Origin: an uncultured Verrucomicrobia subdivision 3 bacterium
GTDB lineage: Bacteria > Verrucomicrobiota > Verrucomicrobiia > Limisphaerales > DASXHY01
DNA length: 64,000 nt
NCBI GenBank assembly: GCA_937890005.1
Contig: CALBZA010000004.1
Location: 186,001-250,000 of the forward strand
Direction: 5' to 3'
The notes beneath the pieces are model-generated. The model was not told the DNA's origin. It did no database searches and worked only from the letters and a program-made list of their open reading frames with translations. This document shows positions 43,961 through 53,064 of this stretch, piece after piece (within the stretch, counting starts at the first letter, position 1; each line of letters opens with the position of its first letter). Position numbers and translations under genes: made by a program.

Positions 43961-43975
43961 ATTGAAGCGGCGTTC

Positions 43976-46624
43976 TCATCCAAACAGATCCAATTGCGGC
44001 GCAGGCGCGAGTTTTCGGAGTTTTTCCCGATCCTGCTGACGCCGCGGTTGACGCACGTTGCCTTCCGGCGTGAGCTCCGAGTCCTCCAGGTTCCGCAGAA
44101 TTTCCTTCGCCCGATCGAGAACCGGTTTTGGCACACCGGCCAGTCGAGCGACCTGAATGCCGTAACTTTTGTCCGTGCCGCCTTCGACGATCTTTCGCAG
44201 AAAGACAATCGAGTCGTGCCATTCCCGCACGGCGACGTTGAAGTTTTTGATGCGCGGCAACCGCGCGGCGAGTTCCGTCAATTCGTGATAATGGGTCGCG
44301 AAAAGCGTTTTTGCGCCGACCTGATTGTGCAGATGTTCGACGATGCTCCAGGCCAGGCTCAGTCCATCGAACGTGCTCGTGCCGCGACCGATTTCGTCCA
44401 ACACAATCAGACTGCGCGGCGTGGCGTTGTTCAGAATGTTGGCGGTCTCGCTCATCTCCACCATGAACGTGCTTTGTCCGCGCGAGAGATCGTCGCTGGC
44501 CCCGATGCGAGTGAAGATGCGATCGACGAGATCCACCCGCGCCGATCTGGCCGGAATGAACGATCCCGTGTGAGCCAGCAATGTGAGCAACGCCACCTGC
44601 CGGATGTAAGTGCTCTTGCCGGCCATGTTCGGGCCGGTGATCAACGCGATTTGAGGGGAAAAAGTTTCGGGTTTCGGGTTTTGAGTTACGAGTTCGGATG
44701 CGGCGTCACCATTTGAAACTTGAAACTTCGAACTGCTTGCGAGCGTGGTGTCATTCGGCACGAAACGTTCATCAACGAGATTTTGTTCGAGCACCGGATG
44801 CCGCCCCTCCACAATTGACAACACGCCTTCATCGTACACTTCCGGCCGGCAATAGCTGTAGAGCCGCGCGGTTTCAGCGAAGGATCCGAGCACGTCAAGC
44901 TGTGCCAAAGCGGCAGCGGTTCGCTGGATGGCGGGAAGCTGGGCGAGCACGGCTTCGCGGATGCGCTGGAACAACTCGTACTCCAGCTTCACGCTGCGCT
45001 CTTCCGCGCCGAGGATTTTTCCCTCCATGTCCTTCAGCTCGGGTGTGATGAACCGTTCGCCGTTCGCAATGGTCTGCTTGCGGATGTAATGGGCCGGAAC
45101 TTTGTCGAGGTTCGATTTGGTGACCTCGATGAAGTAACCGAAAACGGAATTGAACCGCACCTTCAACGACGTGATCCCTGTGCGTTCGATTTCGTCGGCC
45201 TGCAATTTTGCAATCCAATCCTTGCCGCCGCGCTGGGCGTTGCGCAGTTCGTCCAGCGTTTCGTCGAAACCGTCGCGGATCATTCCGCCTTCCTTCACCG
45301 TGAGCGGCGGTTCGTCAACGATGGCGCGGGAAATCAATTCGATCAGATCGGGCATCTCGGTGAGCTGCGAATGCAGTTCGATCACAAGCGATGGCGGTTC
45401 ACTGGCGGACGGAAGATCATCGTGAATCTCCGGCAGCTCATCGGGTGCAACCGCGGGGAATGTCGAAATATGTTCTCCGTAAGCGAGCGTCTGACGCAGA
45501 GTGGGAATCTGCGACAACGCCTGGCGCAGCATCACGAGATCGCGTGCGTTGCCGGAGCCGGACCCGATGCGACCGATCGTGCGTTCGAGATCGCGGACTT
45601 CCGCCAGACGAACGCGCAGCGCGTTCAACATCGCGGAGTCGGAAATCATCAGCGCCACGGCCTCCTGCCGTTTGCGAATCGATTCCGCTGCGGACAACGG
45701 CTGTGAAAGCCAGTCGCGCAATCGCCTCGCGCCCATGGGCGTCACGGTGCGGTTCATCGCGCCGTAAAGGCAGGCGTTGCGCGGTGCGTCATGGCGCAGC
45801 GGCTCCAGAATTTCGAGGTGTCGGAGCGTGGTGTAATCGAGCGTGAGAAAATCGTTTCGTTGATAGAAAGAAATCCGCGTCAGCTGCGCAACGTTCCGCC
45901 GGAGATGCTGCGTGAGGTAATGAAGAATTCCGCCCGCGGCGCCGATGGCAGCATTGCGATCCTTGAGTCCGAAGCCATCGAGCGTCGCAACCTTGAAATG
46001 ATCGCGGACCGTGAACAGCGCCGTCTCCGAAGCGAACACCCAGTCTTCGTAGCCATTCAGAATGGGAAACGATCCGGTGAGCAATTCACGCACGCGGCTG
46101 GTTGCTTCGGGGAAAATGATTTCCGCGGGGCGCAGTCGTTCCAGTTCGGTGAGCAACGCGGATTCCGATTCAACTTCCGTTGTGAGGAAATCTCCCGTCG
46201 TGAGATCAGCCAGCGCGAGGCCGAAGACTTTTCCGCTCGGACAGATGGCCGCGAGGAAGTTGTTTCGTTCCGCGGCGAGCATGCGTTCGTCGAAATGGGT
46301 TCCGGGCGAGAGAATTTGCGTCACCTCCCGTTTGACGAGCTGCCCGGGCTTCGCTTCCTCGAGCTGTTCGCAGATGGCGACCTTGCGTCCGGCCTTGAGC
46401 AACCGGCCGATGTAAGAATTCGCCGCGTGAAAGGGAATTCCGCACATCGGAACGACCCCGCGTTTGGTGAGTGCGACGTTGAGAATCTGCGCCCCGGTCT
46501 GCGCGTCCTCGAAAAACATTTCGTAGAAATCGCCGAGCCGGAACAGCAAAAGCGCATCTTTTGGCAGCTCGCCCTTGATGCGGCGATACTGCGCCATCAT
46601 CGGTGTCAATTGCGCTTCGGCCAT
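43976..46624 (-). CDS. mutS: DNA mismatch repair protein MutS
   Basis: MutS recognises mismatches and starts repair with MutL. The 882-residue protein starts with the mismatch-binding domain (TPMMAQYRRIKGELPKDALL, FRLGDFYEMFFEDA with the Phe-X-Glu motif), then the connector, core and clamp domains and the ATPase with TGPNMAGKSTYIRQVALLT (near residue 660) and LIVLDEIGRGTSTFDGLSLA. A segment of about 30 residues before Walker A (SSSKFQVSNGDAASELVTQ, then NPKPETF) has no counterpart in usual MutS and comes from a dispersed A/T-rich repeat. mutL is not in the window. Confidence 0.98.
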   Translation of the reverse strand: MAEAQLTPMMAQYRRIKGELPKDALLLFRLGDFYEMFFEDAQTGAQILNVALTKRGVVPMCGIPFHAANSYIGRLLKAGRKVAICEQLEEAKPGQLVKREVTQILSPGTHFDERMLAAERNNFLAAICPSGKVFGLALADLTTGDFLTTEVESESALLTELERLRPAEIIFPEATSRVRELLTGSFPILNGYEDWVFASETALFTVRDHFKVATLDGFGLKDRNAAIGAAGGILHYLTQHLRRNVAQLTRISFYQRNDFLTLDYTTLRHLEILEPLRHDAPRNACLYGAMNRTVTPMGARRLRDWLSQPLSAAESIRKRQEAVALMISDSAMLNALRVRLAEVRDLERTIGRIGSGSGNARDLVMLRQALSQIPTLRQTLAYGEHISTFPAVAPDELPEIHDDLPSASEPPSLVIELHSQLTEMPDLIELISRAIVDEPPLTVKEGGMIRDGFDETLDELRNAQRGGKDWIAKLQADEIERTGITSLKVRFNSVFGYFIEVTKSNLDKVPAHYIRKQTIANGERFITPELKDMEGKILGAEERSVKLEYELFQRIREAVLAQLPAIQRTAAALAQLDVLGSFAETARLYSYCRPEVYDEGVLSIVEGRHPVLEQNLVDERFVPNDTTLASSSKFQVSNGDAASELVTQNPKPETFSPQIALITGPNMAGKSTYIRQVALLTLLAHTGSFIPARSARVDLVDRIFTRIGASDDLSRGQSTFMVEMSETANILNNATPRSLIVLDEIGRGTSTFDGLSLAWSIVEHLHNQVGAKTLFATHYHELTELAARLPRIKNFNVAVREWHDSIVFLRKIVEGGTDKSYGIQVARLAGVPKPVLDRAKEILRNLEDSELTPEGNVRQPRRQQDREKLRKLAPAPQLDLFG
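44655..44745. repeat. AAACTTGAAAC-type repeat inserted in mutS
   Basis: On the plus strand the words GTTTCGGGTTTCGGGTTTTG and AGTTACGAGTT lie to one side, and TTTGAAACTTGAAACTTCG to the other, with about 18 bases between. The tracts are roughly inverted copies of each other. The encoded residues FQVS and NPKPET mark the insertion just before the Walker A motif. Confidence 0.6.
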
Positions 46625-46732
46625 GGTGGCGAAACGTTAGGGGGAAAGCGAATGAGCGTGAAAGGAAATTTTCTGGCAAAGCCGAAAATGCGGGAGCATG
46701 TTGCGGTTCGCTCCGTCTAACGGGAAGGATTT

Positions 46733-49700
46733 ATGAAAACTCTGGCGATTTTTTGGACGCTTTTTGCCGTTACATTCCAGCTCGCAGCTGCCGTTCCGGC
46801 GAACTACGAATCTCTCAAAGCGGAGGCGGAAAAGTTCTTTTCCGAAAAGTCGTTCGAACAGGCGCATCAGTTGTATGCATCGGCGACGCTGACCAACCTT
46901 CCTCCGGACGAACAGCGCTGGGTTCTCTTCCGTCGCGCCGATACGCTCTGGCGCTCTCAGGCGTCAACGCAGTCCGCCGACGACACCAGGCTCAGCGAAG
47001 CGCGGCGTGATCTCGAAATTCTGATCCGGGACATTTCGCGCGAGGAGGATCGGGACCGTCTTTGGGCGGAGGTGCAGGAATCGCTGGGTGATTTTCACTG
47101 GACCCGCCGAAATCAACAGAACTGGGGCCTGGCCTGGCCTCATTACGAACAGGCACTCGACTGGTGGGCCGGTGCACGCGATCTCGAACTGGCGCGGGAA
47201 CGCTATCTCTCCATCGTCTGGCGAATGGCGCGTCCGCCAGGGACGCCGCGCGACACCTACTACGCTTATTGGGGCAATTACGTTCCGTTGAACATTCTGG
47301 AAAATGCGGTCCGAATCGCGCAGTCCGAAACGGACAAAGCCCGCGCGCAGTATTTGATCGCAATGACCATTCGCTCCCAGGGTGCATCGCCGGAACAACA
47401 GGCACGCGTCTCGGAATCTTTCGAATCGGCGCTGGCGGCGGGCAGGAACACCGATTGGTATGACGACGCGCTTTATCACTACGCGGAATGGATGATGGGA
47501 TTTGGGGACGTCATTCCGCTGGCCGGCGGTGGATGGCGCAACGAGCCGAATTATCCGAAGGCGCTCGAACTCTTCCGCCGTCTGGCGCGCGAGTTCAACA
47601 AAGGCGACACGCGTTACTACGATCAGGCACAGGCGCAGATCAAATCCATCACCGAACCGCAGCTGCACGTGTCCGTTCCGAACGTTTTCCTGCCGGATGC
47701 CGAGATTCAATATCATCTCCACTGGCGAAACGTCCGTCGGATCGAGCTGGCGCTTTATCCGGTGGAGTTGAATCGCGACGTGAATCTGACGAGCCGGGGC
47801 GAACGCGTCGATTGGCTGCAATCGATCGATCTTCAAAAGCTGGAGAAGTCCCGGTCCTGGTCGCATGTGACGGGCCGTGGCGCGGCGCGGTCGGCGGAAG
47901 GCGGGGAAGCGCCCGCGGATTACAAACCCGGCAATGAAACGCTGCGCCTTGAAGAGAGGTTGAAACCGGGTGCTTACGTTCTCACTGCTGACGCCGCCGG
48001 AAAACATTCCCGGGAATTGGTTTTAGTTACCGACGCGGCCGTGGTTTTGAAAACGTCCGGCAAACAGGCGCTCGTGTATTTCTCCAGCGCGCTCGACGGT
48101 TCGCCGCGGCCGAACGGCCGGGTGAAGCTTTGGGAACAGTGGTGGGAGGATGGTCGCTGGCTGGTCCGGCAACATTCCGGTGAAACGGACACGAACGGCA
48201 TCATCGTATTTTCCCTGAACACCGACATGCGCCGGAACAGCCGGGAGCTGGTTGTGTCGGCGATCAAGGACGATCGCCAGGCGTTCGCCATCGGGAACAG
48301 TTACTGGTATCAGCGCGAATCCGAGCCGTGGAAGATTTACGCCTTCACCGATCGCCCGGCGTACCGACCCGGTGAAAGCCTGAACTGGAAGTTCATCGCA
48401 CGTCGCTATGACGGCGCGAGCTATTCCACTCCGGCGAATCAAAGAATCGAATATGAAATCACCGATCCACGCGGCGCGAAGATCAAATCCGACATCATCA
48501 CGTTGAATGCGTTCGGCAGCGCCTGGGGTACGCTGGAGCTGACTGCCGAAATGTCGCTGGGCGAGTATCGCGTGCAATTCTGGGAGGAGGGACGTCGTCG
48601 CGGCATCGGCAACGCCACATTGTTCCGTCTCGAGGAATACAAACTGCCCGAGTTCAAAGTGACGGTGAAGACGCCGGAGGAAAAAGTCGGAGACGCAACG
48701 CGAAAGAAAACATTCCGCCTTGGCGACACCGTCGAAGCGGTGATTGAAGCCGAATATTATTTTGGTGGTCCTGTTGCGAACGCTTCGGTTGAAGTGGTGA
48801 TTCATCAAAGCCCGTATTGGCGGCTCTGGCCGCAACCGCGCCCTTTCCCGTGGTTTTATGAAGACATCGATGGCACGTCTTCGATGCAATGGCGACGGAG
48901 CTATGGGGGCGATCAGATCCTCAAGCGCGAGACGTTGAAGACGGACGCAATGGGACGGGTCACCGTGAGCTTCGAATCGACGGCGAATGAAGGACAGGAT
49001 CTGGAATATCGGATTGAAGCCCGCGTCACCGATGCTTCGCGGCGGGAGATCATCGGCAACGGATCCGTTCGTGTGACAAAGCAGGCTTATTACGTTCAGG
49101 CCAAACCGGCGCATAACCTCTACCGGCCGCAGGACAAAGTGGAGGTGGAATTCCGGGCACTGGATGCGAACGATCAGCCGATTGAAACGGAAGGGCTCGT
49201 AAAAGTGACGCGCGATTTCTGGTTCGAGATCTGGCTGGCGCCGGATAATCGCGAAGTGAAGGGAGACGAACTCAAGCAGCTTCGGGCACAGTCGAACATC
49301 TGGCCGCCGCGCCCGGAACGTCCGGATCAAAAAGGATGGAGACTGAAGTTCCGCGGCTATGAACACGACGACATCCTGACGCGCACTGTGAAGACCGACA
49401 CGAACGGCGTTGCAGAATTCAGCTTCACGCCAGAACGCGAAGGTTATTATCGCATCGTCTGGTCAAGCGATGATCGCGTTCGCCGCACGCAATACGCGAA
49501 TTTCACCAATCGCATCACGGCCGAGACCACCGTCTGGATTGCGAACAATTCGACCACGGAACTCGGTTACCGACATGACGGCGTCGAAGTGATCGTGGAC
49601 AAGGACACCTTCCGTGTCGGTCAGATCGCTCCGGTGATGCTGGTGGCGAACACTGCTGATCGCCATGTGCTGTTCAGCGTGGAAGGCGAGGACCTTTACA

Positions 49701-52700
49701 GTTACCAGCTCGTTCATTTGAACGGCACTGTGAAGCTCATTCAACTGCCCGTTGAAGAGAAGCACGTGCCGAACATCTTTCTGAGCGCCACGCTTGTGAA
49801 CGATCGGCAGATTCATTCCGACACGAAACAGGTGATCGTCCCGCCCACGAAAAACTTCCTGAACGTCGAAGTGCAAACGGACCGGCCGATCTATCAGCCG
49901 CGTGAAGAAGGCACGCTGACGGTGACGACGCGCAATGATGAAGGCAAACCGGTGTCAGCCGAAGTGGCGTTGAGCCTGGTGGATGAATCGGTGTTTTACA
50001 TCCAAAGCGATTACGCCGGCGATCCGCGGCAGTTCTTTTTTGGAAACAAGCGGAATCTGACAGTTCAGATGCAGAGCACGTTTGGATGGCGAAGCTTCCG
50101 ATTGCCGGAACTGGCGGAAGATTTGGAGAAGGATAGATCCGGATGGTATGAAGGGAATAATCGGGAAGATCGATTAACGACCCAATCTGCGGGATACGCA
50201 GCGATTCCACAGATGGAGGGAGACTTCGGAGGCGGACGGCGAAGCGCGGCGGCGGGAAGATCAGTCAACCGTTTTGACAAATTGGCGATTGGCGTCCCGG
50301 CCGCGAATGCTCCTGCGTTTGATAGCATCGGCCTTTCCATTGAAGCCGCATCCCAAATGGAAGAACCGGAAGAGAGCGCTGTGATCGTGCGTTCAGATTT
50401 CCGATCCACAGTGCTTTGGCAACCGGATGTAAAGACAGACGCGAACGGCAAGGCTGCGGTGAAGGTGAAGTTCCCCGACTCCACCACCAGCTGGAAAGCC
50501 ACGGCACGCGCGGTTACTTCGAAAAATCAGTTCGGCATAGCCGAAACCAACGCGCGAACGCGGCAACCGTTGATCGTGCGATTGCAGGCGCCAAGATTTT
50601 TTGTCGTGGGCGACACGGTCACGCTTTCAGCGGTGGCGAACAACAACACCGAGGAACCCGCATCCGTTCGAGTCAGCCTCGAATCAACGGGTGGTCTTCA
50701 GATCAAATCGTCCTCGCAACAAACGGTTGAAGTCGCGGCGAATGGCGAGGCGCGAGTGGATTGGATCGCCGAGGTGAAATCGCCGGGCGACGTGAAACTG
50801 AAGGTAACGGGACGCAGCCCGAAACATTCCGATGCGATGGAACGCACGTTCACGGCTCACGAGCACGGCATCGAGAAGTTCATTTCCAAATCCGGAAAAG
50901 CTCGCGGCAGCGACATCACGGTGAAACTGGATCTTCCGAAGGAGCGCAAGGCCGGTTCGACTTCGTTGACCGTTCAGGTCACGCCCAGCATGGCGGTGAC
51001 GATGCTCGACGCACTGCCTTACCTGATCGATTACCCGTATGGCTGCACGGAACAGACGATGAGCCGGTTTCTTCCGGCCGTGATCACGGCGAAGACCTTG
51101 CGTGATCTTGGGTTGAAGCCGGAGGAAATCATGGGCCGCGTTTTTGGCGGCATTGAAACGAATTTCGTTTCCAAAACGCAGCCTGGTGGCAAACAGGATT
51201 TGTCCAGGCTGAACGACATGACCAAAGCCGGGTTGGAACGTCTTTACGATTTTCAGCACGGCGACGGCGGGTGGGGTTGGTGGAAGGAGGGCGAGAGCGA
51301 TCATTGGATGACCGCTTACGTCACGTGGGGATTGGTTCTCGCGCGCGAAGCCGGAACCGAAGTGCGGGGCGGCGTGATCGAGAGCGCAATCGTTTATCTG
51401 GAAAAAGAGATCGTCGAAGAAGAATCCAATCCGGACCAGCAGGCCTTCATGCTACATGCGCTGGCGGCGTATCGGAACGCGCAGAAGGGAATGAAGGGAT
51501 CGAAGTCTGAAGAAACCGCGTTCGCGAATCTGTGGAACAAGCGCGAACAGTTGAACGCCTACACACGGGCACTGCTGGCCTTGAGCGCGCATTACTACGG
51601 AAAAACACAGGAAGCGCGCACGCTCATTGCGAATCTCGAGAACGGTGTGAAGCGCGACACTCGACCGGATCAATCCGTCCTGATCAAACCCGAATCTCAA
51701 AACTCGAAATCCGAAACGGTCCTCGGCACGGCGCATTGGGGAGAAGACGGACTTTATTGGCGCTGGTCCGAAGGCGGAATTGAAGCGACGGCGTTTGCCT
51801 TGCGCGCGTTGCTGACGATCGATCCGACGAACAAGCTCGTTGAACCTGTCTCCAACTGGCTGATCAAGAATCGGCGCGGCGCGCAGTGGAGCAACACGCG
51901 CGACACCGCGATCGTGATTCTCGCGTTGAACGATTACCTTCGCACGAGCGGTGAACTGAAGGCGGACACGGAGTTCGAAGTTCTCGTGAACGGCAGCTCG
52001 ATTGCGAAGAAGCGCGTTTCCGCCGCCGATATGTTCAACGCACCCAGCCGCTTCGTTGTGGATTCGAAACTGATCAAAGACGCAAATGAGATTCGCATTC
52101 GTCAGACGACTCGGAGCGGTCAGGCTCCGGCGCTGTATTTTGCGGTCGAAGCGAAGTTCTTCAGTCTGGAGGAACCGATCGCGCCGGCCGGCAATGAAAT
52201 TTTCGCGAAACGGGAATACTTCAAACTCGTCGGTCGTCCCACGCTGCTGAAGGGATTCGTGTACGACAAGGAACCGTTGCGCGACGGCGATTCGGTGAAG
52301 AGCGGCGAGCGGATCGAAACCGTTCTGACGATCGAAGCGAAGAACAACTACGAGTATCTGCTGTTTGAAGATCTCAAGCCGGCGGGATTGGAAGCGGTGG
52401 AAATTCGCAGCGGTGAATCGCTTTACGCGAAGGAACTGAAGTCCGGCGCAGTGCAGCGAAAGTTTGCGGCGAATGCGGCAACCGGTCCCGCGGACCGCGC
52501 CCACACGGTTCAGTCCGGTGAAACGCTCTACGGCATTGCGCAGGCGAACCAAACCACCGTTCAGGCGATTTCGAAGGCGAACAATCTGAGTTCAGCCCGC
52601 ATTCAGCCCGGTCAGCGACTGATTCTTCCGCTGCCGCCGCGGCCGCAACAGAACAGCAGCGATTACACAGGACGCCAGCGCTGGGTGTATCAGGAACTTC

Positions 52701-52885
52701 GCGATCGGAAGGTTGCGTTGTTCATCGACAAGCTCCCCGAGGGCGTCTGGGAAATTCGTTACGATGCCCGCGCGGAAGTTCCGGGCAAGTTCCACGCGCT
52801 GCCGGTGATTGGCCATGCCATGTATGTGCCGGAAATCCGCTGCAACGGCGAAGAGGTGCGAATCGAAGTCGCTGATGCAAACTGA
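46733..52885 (+). CDS. Alpha-2-macroglobulin family protein with an inserted LysM domain
   Basis: This 2,050-residue protein begins with a signal sequence (MKTLAIFWTLFAVTFQLAAA) without a lipobox Cys. An N-terminal helical region (residues 25-290; FEQAHQLYA) precedes the macroglobulin domains (KIYAFTDRPAYRPGESLNWK; TDRPIYQPREEGTLTVTTRN; EVALSLVDESVFYIQ). The thioester motif is CTEQ at Cys1438-Gln1441 (YPYGCTEQTMSRFLP). The protease-trapping role is known for the family. Near the C-terminus, within a terminal macroglobulin-type domain, lies a LysM (residues about 1923-1966, HTVQSGETLYGIAQANQTTV). The ATG at 46733 has AAGGA eight bases upstream. No pbpC gene is beside it. Confidence 0.92.
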   Translation: MKTLAIFWTLFAVTFQLAAAVPANYESLKAEAEKFFSEKSFEQAHQLYASATLTNLPPDEQRWVLFRRADTLWRSQASTQSADDTRLSEARRDLEILIRDISREEDRDRLWAEVQESLGDFHWTRRNQQNWGLAWPHYEQALDWWAGARDLELARERYLSIVWRMARPPGTPRDTYYAYWGNYVPLNILENAVRIAQSETDKARAQYLIAMTIRSQGASPEQQARVSESFESALAAGRNTDWYDDALYHYAEWMMGFGDVIPLAGGGWRNEPNYPKALELFRRLAREFNKGDTRYYDQAQAQIKSITEPQLHVSVPNVFLPDAEIQYHLHWRNVRRIELALYPVELNRDVNLTSRGERVDWLQSIDLQKLEKSRSWSHVTGRGAARSAEGGEAPADYKPGNETLRLEERLKPGAYVLTADAAGKHSRELVLVTDAAVVLKTSGKQALVYFSSALDGSPRPNGRVKLWEQWWEDGRWLVRQHSGETDTNGIIVFSLNTDMRRNSRELVVSAIKDDRQAFAIGNSYWYQRESEPWKIYAFTDRPAYRPGESLNWKFIARRYDGASYSTPANQRIEYEITDPRGAKIKSDIITLNAFGSAWGTLELTAEMSLGEYRVQFWEEGRRRGIGNATLFRLEEYKLPEFKVTVKTPEEKVGDATRKKTFRLGDTVEAVIEAEYYFGGPVANASVEVVIHQSPYWRLWPQPRPFPWFYEDIDGTSSMQWRRSYGGDQILKRETLKTDAMGRVTVSFESTANEGQDLEYRIEARVTDASRREIIGNGSVRVTKQAYYVQAKPAHNLYRPQDKVEVEFRALDANDQPIETEGLVKVTRDFWFEIWLAPDNREVKGDELKQLRAQSNIWPPRPERPDQKGWRLKFRGYEHDDILTRTVKTDTNGVAEFSFTPEREGYYRIVWSSDDRVRRTQYANFTNRITAETTVWIANNSTTELGYRHDGVEVIVDKDTFRVGQIAPVMLVANTADRHVLFSVEGEDLYSYQLVHLNGTVKLIQLPVEEKHVPNIFLSATLVNDRQIHSDTKQVIVPPTKNFLNVEVQTDRPIYQPREEGTLTVTTRNDEGKPVSAEVALSLVDESVFYIQSDYAGDPRQFFFGNKRNLTVQMQSTFGWRSFRLPELAEDLEKDRSGWYEGNNREDRLTTQSAGYAAIPQMEGDFGGGRRSAAAGRSVNRFDKLAIGVPAANAPAFDSIGLSIEAASQMEEPEESAVIVRSDFRSTVLWQPDVKTDANGKAAVKVKFPDSTTSWKATARAVTSKNQFGIAETNARTRQPLIVRLQAPRFFVVGDTVTLSAVANNNTEEPASVRVSLESTGGLQIKSSSQQTVEVAANGEARVDWIAEVKSPGDVKLKVTGRSPKHSDAMERTFTAHEHGIEKFISKSGKARGSDITVKLDLPKERKAGSTSLTVQVTPSMAVTMLDALPYLIDYPYGCTEQTMSRFLPAVITAKTLRDLGLKPEEIMGRVFGGIETNFVSKTQPGGKQDLSRLNDMTKAGLERLYDFQHGDGGWGWWKEGESDHWMTAYVTWGLVLAREAGTEVRGGVIESAIVYLEKEIVEEESNPDQQAFMLHALAAYRNAQKGMKGSKSEETAFANLWNKREQLNAYTRALLALSAHYYGKTQEARTLIANLENGVKRDTRPDQSVLIKPESQNSKSETVLGTAHWGEDGLYWRWSEGGIEATAFALRALLTIDPTNKLVEPVSNWLIKNRRGAQWSNTRDTAIVILALNDYLRTSGELKADTEFEVLVNGSSIAKKRVSAADMFNAPSRFVVDSKLIKDANEIRIRQTTRSGQAPALYFAVEAKFFSLEEPIAPAGNEIFAKREYFKLVGRPTLLKGFVYDKEPLRDGDSVKSGERIETVLTIEAKNNYEYLLFEDLKPAGLEAVEIRSGESLYAKELKSGAVQRKFAANAATGPADRAHTVQSGETLYGIAQANQTTVQAISKANNLSSARIQPGQRLILPLPPRPQQNSSDYTGRQRWVYQELRDRKVALFIDKLPEGVWEIRYDARAEVPGKFHALPVIGHAMYVPEIRCNGEEVRIEVADAN

Positions 52886-52892
52886 CAGGCTT

Positions 52893-52960
52893 CAATGCCC
52901 AATGCCTGGTGCCTAACCATCATTAATCATTAAACATCAGGCATTTTTCATCGGGCATTG
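52893..52960. repeat. Imperfect palindrome CAATGCCC/GGGCATTG after the macroglobulin gene
   Basis: CAATGCCCAATGCCTGG on the left and CATCAGGCATTTTTCATCGG then GCATTG on the right can pair with interruptions, around a core of AATCATTAAAC-like sequence. It may act as a terminator or be a dispersed repeat. No ORF is supported here. Confidence 0.5.
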
Positions 52961-53064
52961 ATTGACGCGCGTCCGTTTCCGTCGCGATTCGCCGGCGAAT
53001 GTTCCTTTGCCGAAATTTCCTTTGGTGAATTCTGTTTCCGGCCCTATTTTCACGGGAGCATTTG

